Shown here piece after piece: positions 16,393 through 25,177 of a stretch of DNA of 64,000 bases (the first letter of the stretch is position 1; every line of letters starts with the position of its first letter). Made by a program: the position numbers and the translations under genes. This DNA comes from Candidatus Riflebacteria bacterium HGW-Riflebacteria-1 (lineage in GTDB: Bacteria; Muiribacteriota; Ozemobacteria; Ozemobacterales; Ozemobacteraceae): NCBI GenBank assembly GCA_002839445.1, contig PGYB01000005.1:1-64000 (forward strand), written 5' to 3'. Below the pieces are notes generated by a model, which was not told the origin of the DNA, did no database searches, and saw only the letters and a program-made list of their open reading frames with translations.

Positions 16393-18438
16393 TCAGTAAC
16401 CCTGCTCGTAGCGCTGCGTCATCTGATCATAGGCTGCCATGCGCGCTTCGAGTTTGCTGTCTTCGATGCCGTATCTGAAACGGCCGGTGTCGTCCGGGTA
16501 AGCCTTAAGATAGAACTCAATCCAGAACTCCTGGCGCTCATGGTTGTATTCGGCGCGGGCTTCCCAGCAATGCAGGTCGCGTACCAGGCCAATGGTAAGC
16601 GGGCTGAACTTGCTGGTAAGATGATTGTAGTTACCCGAAGTTGAGACCTGCCAGAATGGTCGTATGGTAGCGGTATAGTTGAATGAGGTGTTGGTAATCT
16701 GCTTGTAGTTCTGCGGGTAAGTCAAGCTGGTATCAAATGACCATAGATTCGATGAAAGGCGATATCTGACATTCATGTTTCCCGGTACAAACCTGGTCAA
16801 ATCCATTTTTGTCAGTGTAACGTCGTCTGGCACATAATCGCGGCGCAAAAAGAATTCCCAGTTACGGTAGGCATCAGCTTCTGAGCGCCGCGAGTAATCC
16901 CAATATACCTGCTCAAGGCGGTGTCTCACGCGGTTATAGTTAAAGTTGATCGGGTTAAGGGTCCATGAATTCTCGGCAAAGCGCATTCTGGTCGAGAAAA
17001 CATCGGTGCTGGTGAAAGAGTCGAACTGAAACGGCGACTTACCTTTCGAGGTAGAAACATTGTAGTTGAACTCCATGTTAGTCACTTTTGAAAAGCGATG
17101 ATTGGCGCGGACCATTGTTGAACCATTCTCGCGCTCAATACCACCGGTGTAAAAGTTTTTCTGAAAATTGTAAGACGGGGTCAAATCAAAGCGTTCATGA
17201 ACCTGAATAGTGGGGACAGTAAAGTTGAGGCGAAAGTCTTTCTTTTCAGTATCTTTTTTATCGCTCAGATTGCCTTCTTCATAACGGCCATACATGCCAG
17301 ACAAATTCATGGTCAACGGCACACCTGGCGTTGTATAGGCAGGAAAGCTGAAATTGACTTCAGGCAGGCGGTTGAGCACCTGATACCCCTTGTCGAGCTC
17401 ATATTTGTCGCCATCGAGGTCATAAAACTTGTTGGCAGTTACCGAAACATTCATAAAACTGAAGATCGGGCGGTAACTCATCTGCACAGTTAAATCCTGA
17501 TTTTCAGGCTGCCCGGTGTACTGGTCGCCAGAGTAATTCACGCTGGTGTTAATCGTCTCACCATTAGCAAAACGGTGATTATGGGTCAGGTTGACCTGGG
17601 TGTTCTTGTGATTGCGCTTGGATTCGTCGAGATGATACATGTAAATAGAACCATTGCTGCTCTCACCTGCGCTCCAGGTGCCATTAAAGCCGTAACCACT
17701 GCCACGCCGTTCAAAGATATCTGCGCTGAATCGCCCTGATATTGCGGTATTAATGATCAGGTCAGTCGAAAATTTAAAATAAATGCCGTCGACCTGCGAC
17801 ATGCCCTGACGGGTGTGAAAAAACTTGTCACTCTTTTTAAACACTGTGTGGTCGCGACCGCGATGATAAAGTGTCTTGCTTTTCCATTTAAGGCGAAGGT
17901 TTTCCATGGTCATCGACTTCTCAGGATAGCTGTCGATAACGTCAGCGGTAATCCGATAATGCGGGTGCTCGAAATTATCGCAGGTAGTCTGCATAACTTC
18001 CTTGGCAATGCTATGGCGCGGGCTCACATAGACCTCTTTAGCGCTGAAAAAATTGCGGTTCTTGATGATCTGGGCATCACGCATCCAGCCTTCACCTTTA
18101 AGCATGTTGTAAACAAGAAAATCACCACGGGTCTGATCGTAACCTTTCCAGAAATCGACTTTTCCCTGGGCAAAGATGTCCTGGGTCTTGGTGTTGGCCT
18201 GTATGTTTTCGGCGCTGATCTTCATATCCTGGTATGAAATGAACGCCTTGCCCTTGGTAACAACCTGTTCGGCTTTGGTTCGGTACTCGAGATAATCGCC
18301 CTGAATAGTGATCGGAAACTTTTGCGTATCCATAGAAGGCACATCAAAAGCGGCGGCAGAAAACATTTCGCCTGAAAACAGCGAAATAATCCAGACAACA
18401 AGCAGGATTCTGTAGGTTTGGCTGCTCTTAAAGCACAA
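16393..18438 (-). CDS. lptD: LptD/OstA-type outer-membrane LPS assembly protein
   Basis: A 681-residue exported protein. A signal peptide (about residues 10-30, ending near AAAFD) is followed by an OstA/LptA-like jellyroll domain (about 40-120: ITIQGDYLEYRTKAEQVVTKGKAFISYQD, DIFAQGKVDFWKG) and then a long barrel region of alternating strands rich in Tyr, Asn and Arg. LptD forms the outer-membrane gate for lipopolysaccharide. The C-terminal half is divergent from proteobacterial LptD, so the name rests mainly on the N-terminal domain and overall architecture. The start is a TTG with GGGA upstream. It stands alone, about 140 bases after lysC and 212 bases before rpiB. Confidence 0.75.
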   Translation of the reverse strand: MCFKSSQTYRILLVVWIISLFSGEMFSAAAFDVPSMDTQKFPITIQGDYLEYRTKAEQVVTKGKAFISYQDMKISAENIQANTKTQDIFAQGKVDFWKGYDQTRGDFLVYNMLKGEGWMRDAQIIKNRNFFSAKEVYVSPRHSIAKEVMQTTCDNFEHPHYRITADVIDSYPEKSMTMENLRLKWKSKTLYHRGRDHTVFKKSDKFFHTRQGMSQVDGIYFKFSTDLIINTAISGRFSADIFERRGSGYGFNGTWSAGESSNGSIYMYHLDESKRNHKNTQVNLTHNHRFANGETINTSVNYSGDQYTGQPENQDLTVQMSYRPIFSFMNVSVTANKFYDLDGDKYELDKGYQVLNRLPEVNFSFPAYTTPGVPLTMNLSGMYGRYEEGNLSDKKDTEKKDFRLNFTVPTIQVHERFDLTPSYNFQKNFYTGGIERENGSTMVRANHRFSKVTNMEFNYNVSTSKGKSPFQFDSFTSTDVFSTRMRFAENSWTLNPINFNYNRVRHRLEQVYWDYSRRSEADAYRNWEFFLRRDYVPDDVTLTKMDLTRFVPGNMNVRYRLSSNLWSFDTSLTYPQNYKQITNTSFNYTATIRPFWQVSTSGNYNHLTSKFSPLTIGLVRDLHCWEARAEYNHERQEFWIEFYLKAYPDDTGRFRYGIEDSKLEARMAAYDQMTQRYEQGY

Positions 18439-18580
18439 TTTTGTTTTCCCGCGTAATGTTTCACAGAAAGCTGGTTTTCCACTTCCTGCATCTCTAGTAT
18501 CGACTCTGCAGTCAGTGCGCTTGAGATATTTTTACGCGGGTTGCGCAGCAGCTGTTTAACTGCATTGCACTTTTATATAT

Positions 18581-19783
18581 TCAGCGGATTATGGCCTGGT
18601 GCAGGCTTTGCATAGCTGGTTTAAGCTGATTTTTGTCGACAGCGAAACTTAATCTGATGCCGTCATGTTGTTCGACAACCGGAGTGATAGAGCCAAGAGA
18701 GCTGGTAAAACCGGCAGCAAGTTCTGGCTGACTTTGTAAGCCGCAGCCAATGAGACTCAGGGTTGCCAGGTTGGCGAAGCAGTCAACCTCATCGGCACCG
18801 AGTCGGGAAGCCTGTTCCCAGCAAAATGGCAGCGCAGAAAAAGCGTCAGCGCGGCGAAAACCAATTCTAAAACTACCGTTATTTTGATCGACTGGCTTCC
18901 ATTGCCATAGTCCCGGAACAAATGGCTGCTCAGAGAGATCTTTCATAAACTGTTCATCTGGCCTGGCAATGCCATGTATGCGCGCGTAAACAAAGCGGTT
19001 ATCGCAGGTTATGCTTTTAACCGCGATCTGATCATCGCCATCCGGGCCAACCACACTGCCTTCGGCCTGTGAAAAGCTTGAGCGCACATGAATGCGTATC
19101 GCGCAATCCCGGGCACTCGAAACAGCTCTTGGATGCAGAATTCCATTGCCAAATGCGGCTAGAGTAAGCATTTCATCGTAATTGAGATGCCATACTTTGC
19201 GAGCATCAGAAATAATACGCGGATCGGCAGTATAGATGCCATCCTCGTCAGTGTACTTTTCACAAACCTTTTGTCCAAGCTCGCGAGCCAGTATGACAGC
19301 AGTAAGATCAGAACCGCCACGCCCAAGCGTGGTCAGGTCACCATCGGCGGTAATCCCCTGAAAACCAGCTACCACAGCAACGTTGCCCGGTTCAAGAAAG
19401 CGCGCGAGATTGTTGCGGCGGCCGATCTGTACAATGTTATAGTCGTCGCCCTGCAACTCAGACAGAAGATGCAGATTGAAAGCATTATATGAGCGTGCGC
19501 GTACACCGAGTTTGGTCAGGGCGCTTGCCATCAGCGAGGCGCTGACCATCTCGCCGGTTGCCATGACATTATCAAGTTCGCGGCGATCGGGATGCGGCGT
19601 GACCTTATTCATCAAATCGATTAGATCATCAGTTGTATCGCCCATAGCCGAAACAACAACTACCAGACGATTACCACGGGCAGCCCGAGCGGCAATACGA
19701 TCTGCTACTCTCGCGATACGCTCAACCGAGCCCATCGACGAACCACCAAATTTTTGTATCAGAACATCACCGTTGGCAAACAT
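18581..19783 (-). CDS. lysC: Aspartate kinase
   Basis: A 400-residue monofunctional aspartokinase, first step of the lysine/threonine/methionine pathway. It has the nucleotide-binding opening LIQKFGGSSMGSVERI, the substrate segment TTLGRGGSDLTAVILA and EKYTDEDGIYTADPRII, followed by an ACT-type regulatory region in the last 130 residues. The ACT region is divergent, with an unusual FRRADAFSALPFCWEQA insertion. It lies three bases after the homoserine-dehydrogenase-like gene, in one operon with accB and lpd. Confidence 0.94.
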   Translation of the reverse strand: MFANGDVLIQKFGGSSMGSVERIARVADRIAARAARGNRLVVVVSAMGDTTDDLIDLMNKVTPHPDRRELDNVMATGEMVSASLMASALTKLGVRARSYNAFNLHLLSELQGDDYNIVQIGRRNNLARFLEPGNVAVVAGFQGITADGDLTTLGRGGSDLTAVILARELGQKVCEKYTDEDGIYTADPRIISDARKVWHLNYDEMLTLAAFGNGILHPRAVSSARDCAIRIHVRSSFSQAEGSVVGPDGDDQIAVKSITCDNRFVYARIHGIARPDEQFMKDLSEQPFVPGLWQWKPVDQNNGSFRIGFRRADAFSALPFCWEQASRLGADEVDCFANLATLSLIGCGLQSQPELAAGFTSSLGSITPVVEQHDGIRLSFAVDKNQLKPAMQSLHQAIIR

Positions 19784-19786
19784 TGT

Positions 19787-20968
19787 TCAATCCCGTCTTA
19801 AAAAGCGAAGACAGGAGCGAACGCTGGCTAGTTTTATCTGCTCGCTGATCTGCACCAGTATTGCTTCGACAACGTTTCTTCTTGTTTTTCCGGTGATAAG
19901 AACCAGGTTCTGTCGGACTGCTTCAGGCGTTTCACGTGAAACCTGACGGGCGGGCTGGTGAATCATTTCAATTTCTACGCCGGCACGATTAAACAGCTGC
20001 AGAATCTGGGCGAGAGTAGCATTCATGTTAACCAGACTGAGTCTAAGATAGAAGTTGTCGGCAAAATCATCGACCTGACCCTCGTGAATTCTGATCTGCG
20101 GCCGAGGCGCACCGGATGATTCAAGATCGCTTAAAATAGCGCGCACCTGCGTTTCGTAGCTGGTGCCGGGACCCGAATAGACGTGGGAATTTCCCGTTCC
20201 GGTCTGCAGATAAATGATCTCTGAGCCGGCACGAGCCTGTGCCAGCAGAAAAGCAGAAGGAATCATGCATGGCTCAACAATTGCCCGCACCTGTTCTGAG
20301 TCGACCTGCGCCAGTCCGAGCAATCTTATCGAACACGAGAGTTCACGCGCCACTGTAACATCTTCGCCAGACAAAGTGCTTATACCAATGGTTTTTATCT
20401 GTTCTGGACTGACCATCAGGCCGAAAATAGAAGCGATCAGCAAAACCAGGCGATTGCGGGTAACGATGCCGTGCAGATTCTGACTTGGATTGCCGGTTGC
20501 GATGCCTTCCCACTGTGATTCGTGAACTGCTTCTTCAAGTGTTTTGCCGGCAGTTTCCATTCTGCTGAGTATGTATCCTGCCACAGAATCGTTCTGCGCC
20601 AGCAGTTTATCAGGACTGCCTACTGCGTAATCATCTGCAACCATGCGCAAGAATGCGAAAATTCCGCCAACTGCCGCGCTGAAAAAAGTTCTCTGATACT
20701 CGCCATTCAGCAGGCGACTGATTGCCAGCTCGGCGTCGGCAGTAACAACCTTTTCCGGTACGGATTTAAGGTTGCCGTTTCCCACAAAATGGATACCGGT
20801 ATCTACAGCTGCAAAAAAATCACCAGACTCAAATGCAACCCACGGCTTTTCAACGTTTTCGCGGCCAAGCACCGGAATACGCAAAAGATCCTCGCGCCCT
20901 AGTTGGGTGAGGATCTTCTGCAGTTCAGCCTGCCATGTTGGCAGGTTGATAAAGCCGACGGATTGCAT
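19787..20968 (-). CDS. Degenerate homoserine-dehydrogenase-like protein with ACT domain
   Basis: A 393-residue protein that aligns in outline with homoserine dehydrogenase: VVTADAELAI, FFSAAVGGIFAFLRMV, the segment SVAGYILSRMETAGKTLEEAV, and a C-terminal ACT domain (FYLRLSLVNMNATLAQILQ, about 310-370). Every key catalytic position looks changed. Where active enzymes read GYAEADPxxDVxGxDAAxK, this reads GIATGNPSQNLHGIVTRNR (155-173), so Glu, three Asp and the Lys become Thr, Asn, Asn, Val and Arg. The glycine-rich NAD loop at the N-terminus is also missing (INLPTW). It is an intact frame between lpd and lysC, so it is probably a retained pseudoenzyme, perhaps regulatory. That role is inference. 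Confidence 0.75.
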   Translation of the reverse strand: MQSVGFINLPTWQAELQKILTQLGREDLLRIPVLGRENVEKPWVAFESGDFFAAVDTGIHFVGNGNLKSVPEKVVTADAELAISRLLNGEYQRTFFSAAVGGIFAFLRMVADDYAVGSPDKLLAQNDSVAGYILSRMETAGKTLEEAVHESQWEGIATGNPSQNLHGIVTRNRLVLLIASIFGLMVSPEQIKTIGISTLSGEDVTVARELSCSIRLLGLAQVDSEQVRAIVEPCMIPSAFLLAQARAGSEIIYLQTGTGNSHVYSGPGTSYETQVRAILSDLESSGAPRPQIRIHEGQVDDFADNFYLRLSLVNMNATLAQILQLFNRAGVEIEMIHQPARQVSRETPEAVRQNLVLITGKTRRNVVEAILVQISEQIKLASVRSCLRFLRRD

Positions 20969-22356
20969 CAGCCGTGAACCCCTTCGCCAGAGGCATTTTC
21001 GACTGATTCCATGAAGGCTTCTGAAAGGGTCGGGTGCGGGTGAATCATCATGGAAAAGTCATGGTTGCTGATGCCGAACTGCGACATCATGGTAGCTTCA
21101 TTGATTATATTACTGGCTTCTGGGCCCCAGATCACGGCACCAAGCAGCTTACCGTCAGTTGACAGCAGTGTTTTGATCTGCCCATCGCCTTCGCCGGCGG
21201 TCAGAGCCTTGCCGTTAGCCGAAAACATGCTGCGTCCGGTTTTATATTCAATCTGGCGTTCTTTGAGCTGCTCTTCATTAAGGCCTACCCATGCTATTTC
21301 AGGGTGGGTATAAACGCATGAGGGAACCAGCGAATAGTCAGCCGTCAGCTTTTTGCCCTGCCACTGCGCGGCGAGAATCATGGCATCATAACTGGCTTTA
21401 TGGGCGAGCATCGGGCCTTTAACTGCATCACCAATCGCATAAACATCGGACTGTGATGTCATATAGTGGTCATCGATCTTGATGAAACCCTTTTCGGTTT
21501 CGATCTCAAGATCTGAATTCTGCAGAAAACTCATATTCACACGCCGGCCAACTGCGATCAGCACCTTGTCAAATTCGCGCGTGCTACCATCAATAGTGGC
21601 TGTGGCGCGGCCATTTGTTGCAGCAAGCGCTTCGACCTTTTTGCCGACAAGAACTTCGAGACCGGCCTTTTTGAATACCGGCAGCAATCGTTTGGCAGTC
21701 GCGTTATCAAGTCCTGGCAGAATCTGTGGCATCATTTCAACCACGCAAACCTTGCTGCCAAATTCAGCAAAGACCTGGCCAAGCTCAATGCCAATGACGC
21801 CGCCGCCTACAACGAGAAGGCTTTCGGGCACCTTGTCAGCATTGAGAGCTTCGTTGCTTGTCCAGAAAATGTTGCGATCAGCTGGAAAAACCGCTGGAGC
21901 CGCCGGTATTGAGCCAACGGCCAGACAGACTTTTTTTGCCTGAATCTCGATTGTTTCGGTGTTGTCCGATCTGCTGACCTTGATTACGCGGTCTTTACCA
22001 AGCTGCCCATGACCATTAAAAATGGTAACGCCGCTCTTTTCAAGCATTTTTACAATGCCCTGACGCAATTGCAGAGTGATTTTGCTTTTACGTTCAAGAA
22101 TTTTCGGCCAGTCAAAACTGGTTTCCGAACAGCTTAAACCAAAATCAGCCGCGTTTTTGAGCAGGTGGTAACTGCGCGCACTGGCCAGCAATGCTTTGGT
22201 TGGAATACAACCCCAGTTCAGGCAGGTTCCGCCAAATTCGCTGGCATGATCGACAATCGCTACCTGCCAGCCTTTGCGGGCCATACGAGCAGCCAGAGGA
22301 TAACCGCCCGGGCCGCCACCCAGAATCACGAGGTCGAAATTCTGCATATCACTCAC
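20968..22356 (-). CDS. lpdA: Dihydrolipoamide dehydrogenase (E3)
   Basis: A 462-residue flavoprotein disulfide reductase. It has the FAD loop LGGGPGGYPLAARMARKG, the redox-active disulfide in GGTCLNWGCIPTKALL, the NAD loop VVGGGVIGIELGQVFAEFG, the second FAD motif VYAIGDAVKGPMLAHKA, and the catalytic His-Glu of HPHPTLSEAF near the C-terminus. E3 reoxidises lipoyl groups of 2-oxoacid dehydrogenase or glycine cleavage complexes; none of those partners is in the window. It overlaps accB by eight bases and the following gene by one base. Confidence 0.96.
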   Translation of the reverse strand: MSDMQNFDLVILGGGPGGYPLAARMARKGWQVAIVDHASEFGGTCLNWGCIPTKALLASARSYHLLKNAADFGLSCSETSFDWPKILERKSKITLQLRQGIVKMLEKSGVTIFNGHGQLGKDRVIKVSRSDNTETIEIQAKKVCLAVGSIPAAPAVFPADRNIFWTSNEALNADKVPESLLVVGGGVIGIELGQVFAEFGSKVCVVEMMPQILPGLDNATAKRLLPVFKKAGLEVLVGKKVEALAATNGRATATIDGSTREFDKVLIAVGRRVNMSFLQNSDLEIETEKGFIKIDDHYMTSQSDVYAIGDAVKGPMLAHKASYDAMILAAQWQGKKLTADYSLVPSCVYTHPEIAWVGLNEEQLKERQIEYKTGRSMFSANGKALTAGEGDGQIKTLLSTDGKLLGAVIWGPEASNIINEATMMSQFGISNHDFSMMIHPHPTLSEAFMESVENASGEGVHG

Positions 22357-22870
22357 CTAATTGAAAAAGCGCTGAGCCTTTGTCTACCGGCTTTCCGTTT
22401 TCTATCATGATTTTAACGATCTTGCCAGCTTTGTCAGACTTAATTTCATTCATCATTTTCATTGCTTCGACGATACATACGGTTTGACCGGCTTTAACAG
22501 TGTCGCCTTCCTTGCAGAAAACTTCTGAAGTCGGTGATGGTGCGCGATAGAACGTACCGGCCATTGGCGACAAAATCTTGTGATATTTGTCGTCAGCTGG
22601 AACTGGCTTTGGAGCTGCCGCTGATTCGGCTGTTTGCGCCCTGGAGGCCGCCTGTTGTTCCAATAACGGCATTGCAGGCATATAAGATTGATTCATTGGC
22701 ATCTGAAAGGTCTGAGCCTGGACATTGCCATGTTTTTTCAGCTTGAGTTTCAGCTGGGATGTCTCAAGATCTATCTCAGCAAGTTTGTTTTCGCCCATGA
22801 AACGTATAATCTCGACGACCTGATCAATGACCTGACCTTCAGAACTTTGAGCAATCTTGGTTTTTGCCAT
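22349..22870 (-). CDS. accB: Biotin carboxyl carrier protein of acetyl-CoA carboxylase
   Basis: A 173-residue BCCP. The start is ATG 22870 (MAKTKIAQ), preceded by AAAGGG. The N-terminal 70 residues are helical, followed by a Ala/Pro-rich linker (about 75-97) and a biotinyl domain with the modification site EAMKMMNEI. It carries the carboxyl group for malonyl-CoA formation. accC normally follows accB but is absent here; lpd follows instead with an eight-base overlap. It is the gene nearest the origin on the left arm. Confidence 0.92.
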   Translation of the reverse strand: MAKTKIAQSSEGQVIDQVVEIIRFMGENKLAEIDLETSQLKLKLKKHGNVQAQTFQMPMNQSYMPAMPLLEQQAASRAQTAESAAAPKPVPADDKYHKILSPMAGTFYRAPSPTSEVFCKEGDTVKAGQTVCIVEAMKMMNEIKSDKAGKIVKIMIENGKPVDKGSALFQLGE

Positions 22871-23112
22871 TTTTTTCCCTTTGCATTTGGAGTCGCCGAA
22901 GTATAACAGATTGCAAATAAAAGGGTCAACCAATCAAAGCTTGACGCAAATTCTGCTGACTAATGAATCAACTTGCAATCAGACAATTTTTTTGCTTATT
23001 TGTATTTGTTGGTGATTGCCCAGCTTCGTTGGTTTTTGCACATTTTCTTATATATTGGTGTACAATTCAATTTAAATAACATAGTCATAATAATCATAGT
23101 GGCGGTGGATAT

Positions 23113-23265
23113 TGTGGAAAAGCATGCGAATAGTTTTGTGGAGCGAGCATGGTCATGTGGATAAACCTGTTAACAGCTGTTAAAGTTTTCTACTGTTTGT
23201 CAACATCTGTCAGTGTTTGACTTTATCCACAGTTTATCCACAGTTTATCCACAGCGTTATCCAGA
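23113..23265. other. oriC: Chromosomal replication origin region (oriC) with DnaA boxes
   Basis: Four DnaA boxes lie in tandem in the same orientation: TTATCCACA at 23223-23231, 23234-23242 and 23245-23253, and TTATCCAGA at 23257-23265; the first three have exactly 11-bp spacing. Opposite-strand boxes are at 23156-23164 (TGTGGATAA) and 23113-23121 (TGTGGAAAA). AT-rich stretches flank the cluster on both sides (22975-23110 and 23266-23300). The site lies directly upstream of dnaA and at the point where gene direction switches from minus to plus. The rest of the 22871-23427 interval holds the dnaA promoter and no gene. Confidence 0.9.
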
Positions 23266-23295
23266 TTATTATCAGATCATTAGTATTAAAAGTCC

Positions 23296-23324
23296 TTGCA
23301 GACAAGCCTTTTGTCTGCTATGAT
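23296..23324 (+). promoter_or_regulatory. dnaA promoter with an inverted repeat in the spacer
   Basis: TTGCAG (23296-23301) and TATGAT (23319-23324) are spaced by 17 bp, about 100 bases before the dnaA start. An 8-bp perfect inverted repeat, GCAGACAA (23298-23305) and TTGTCTGC (23311-23318), fills the spacer and overlaps the -35 box, so a repressor bound there would block RNA polymerase. Confidence 0.65.
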
Positions 23325-23427
23325 TCAAACATCCCAATCAACAATAAAACTGGTTTTTGCCCCCCAGGATTTTGTACCGGTTTTATCTTGATTTTTGTAC
23401 ACAGTAATGAAGAGGTTGCAGTACATT

Positions 23428-24813
23428 ATGTCTTCTATAGAAACACTCTGGACAAAGATTACAGACGAAATAAAGTCCAACGAAAACGACAAGTTTGCCA
23501 AAATGTTCATGAGTTCCATTACTCCTTCATCTTTAGAAGGCGATCACTTTGTAATGGAAGCAGTAAACGATTTTTGTCGAGATTATGTTGAAAAGCGTTA
23601 TTCAAAGCTGATTTGCCGCATTCTGAGCAACCAGCAACCTGCTCTTAAATACAGGTTGATAACGCGCACTGGCAAAATGGGGCAGCTAGTTGCAGGCAGC
23701 AAAATCATGCAGCCGGTGCTTCCGATAATGGTAACAGAAACAGTTTCTGATAAGGCAGCTAAGCCAGTTCCTGGCAAATATGACGGTATGTTTAACAGCA
23801 AATATACCTTTGATTCTTTTGTCGTTGGCAAAAGCAATCAGTTTGCCTACGCGGTTTGCCAGTCTGTAACCAGAAATCCCGGTAATCTTCACAATCCGGT
23901 GTTTATCTACGGCGGCGTTGGTCTTGGTAAAACGCATCTTATGCAGGCTATAGGCCAGGAACTCATCAAGATCAATCCCAAAACCCGCATCGCTTACCTG
24001 TCTTCCGAGACTTTTACCAATGAGTTTATTGACTCGCTCAAAGACAAGAAAGCAGAATCCTTTAGAGCAAAGTATCGCAAGATCGATCTGCTGCTTATTG
24101 ATGACGTTCAGTTCTTTGCCGGCAAGGAACAGACTCAGGAAGAGTTTTTTCACACCTTTAATGAGCTGTTTCAGCAGCGCAAACAGATTGTTTTAACCTC
24201 AGATTCGCCGCCTGACAAGATTCAGAAACTCGAAGAGCGTCTGGCATCACGTTGTGCCATGGGCGTTGTAGTTGATGTTCAACAGCCAGATCTCGAAATG
24301 CGCGCGGCAATTCTCAAAAAGTTTGCCAGCAAATCAATGGTTGAAGTGCCAGATGATGTGATCATGTATCTGGCACAGGGTGTCGTGTCACATGTTCGGG
24401 CATTAGAAGGCGCTTTTAATAGTGTTCTCGCGTTTGCCGGCATCATGGGCAAGCCAATCAGCAAAGATCTCGTTGATCAGGTTCTTAAAGACCTTCTGCG
24501 TGAAAATTCCGGAGGCAAGATCAGCATCCCCTGGATTCAAAAACGCGTCGCCGAATTTTATGACATCGGTGAAGATGAATTGACCGGTAAAAGACGCTCA
24601 CAGAATGTGGTTTTGCCTCGACAGGTCGCGATGCGTCTATGTCAGATGTTCACAGAAGCTTCGTTAAATCAGATTGGCGACAAGTTTGGCGGGCGCGATC
24701 ATACTACAGTAATGCATGCCTGCGACAAGGTTAATCGCAAACTCAAACAGGAAAAGGATTTCTGTGAAGAGTTCGAGCGGGTTAAGCGTTTTGTCGATCC
24801 CGACAAGCAATAG
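23428..24813 (+). CDS. dnaA: Chromosomal replication initiator DnaA
   Basis: A 461-residue initiator ATPase that binds the boxes just upstream and opens oriC. The start is ATG 23428 (MSSIETLW), with GAGG upstream. Domain I covers residues 1-90, a short linker follows, and the AAA+ core (about 120-340) has Walker A GGVGLGKTHLMQAIG and Walker B LLIDDVQFF. The C-terminal DNA-binding domain carries the signature GGRDHTTVMHACDKV. Full length and intact. The next gene is a DciA-like protein rather than dnaN. Confidence 0.98.
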   Translation: MSSIETLWTKITDEIKSNENDKFAKMFMSSITPSSLEGDHFVMEAVNDFCRDYVEKRYSKLICRILSNQQPALKYRLITRTGKMGQLVAGSKIMQPVLPIMVTETVSDKAAKPVPGKYDGMFNSKYTFDSFVVGKSNQFAYAVCQSVTRNPGNLHNPVFIYGGVGLGKTHLMQAIGQELIKINPKTRIAYLSSETFTNEFIDSLKDKKAESFRAKYRKIDLLLIDDVQFFAGKEQTQEEFFHTFNELFQQRKQIVLTSDSPPDKIQKLEERLASRCAMGVVVDVQQPDLEMRAAILKKFASKSMVEVPDDVIMYLAQGVVSHVRALEGAFNSVLAFAGIMGKPISKDLVDQVLKDLLRENSGGKISIPWIQKRVAEFYDIGEDELTGKRRSQNVVLPRQVAMRLCQMFTEASLNQIGDKFGGRDHTTVMHACDKVNRKLKQEKDFCEEFERVKRFVDPDKQ

Positions 24814-25177
24814 AAGCTTTATATAGTCTTTTTAATAACACATATCGTAGGGGTTCAACATGTTGAACCCCTACGATTATTTATGTTGCAGCGAAGTAAT
24901 TTTTGAAGATTCGCTTTTGATGCTGATTTTGCGCTAAAAAACCGATACCTGTCAAGAGCGTGCTGACGCCAGTTTCAAGGGTGAGGTTTATGCGCCCGCA
25001 ACTCTTTTCTAATGCAGATTCTGGCTAAAATATATCTACCGGCAGAACTTGAAAAATTATCTATTTTAAGGTAGTATGATTAACCCCCCTCAGAGGGGGT
25101 AGTATAAAATTCATACCATGGAGCAAACCGAACTGTCAGTTACTACCTTTAGTATCAGTCAGTAAAGGCCCTATCAG
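24814..25177. other. Non-coding interval of 364 bp between dnaA and the DciA-like gene
   Basis: It contains the long palindrome at 24844-24877 and, at 25083-25100, a GC hairpin (ACCCCCCT and AGGGGGT arms) between two direct copies of GGTAGTAT (25070-25077 and 25098-25105), with the inverted TACTACC at 25141-25147. These may form a promoter-operator for the genes that follow. No gene was found. Confidence 0.5.
24844..24877. repeat. Perfect 34-bp palindrome after dnaA
   Basis: Each arm reads ATCGTAGGGGTTCAACA in from its own strand and the two arms meet with no loop. It starts 31 bases after the dnaA stop. No T-run follows, so a classical terminator is doubtful; palindromes of the GTAGGGG...CCCCTAC style are known as dispersed intergenic repeats in diverse bacteria. 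Confidence 0.8.
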
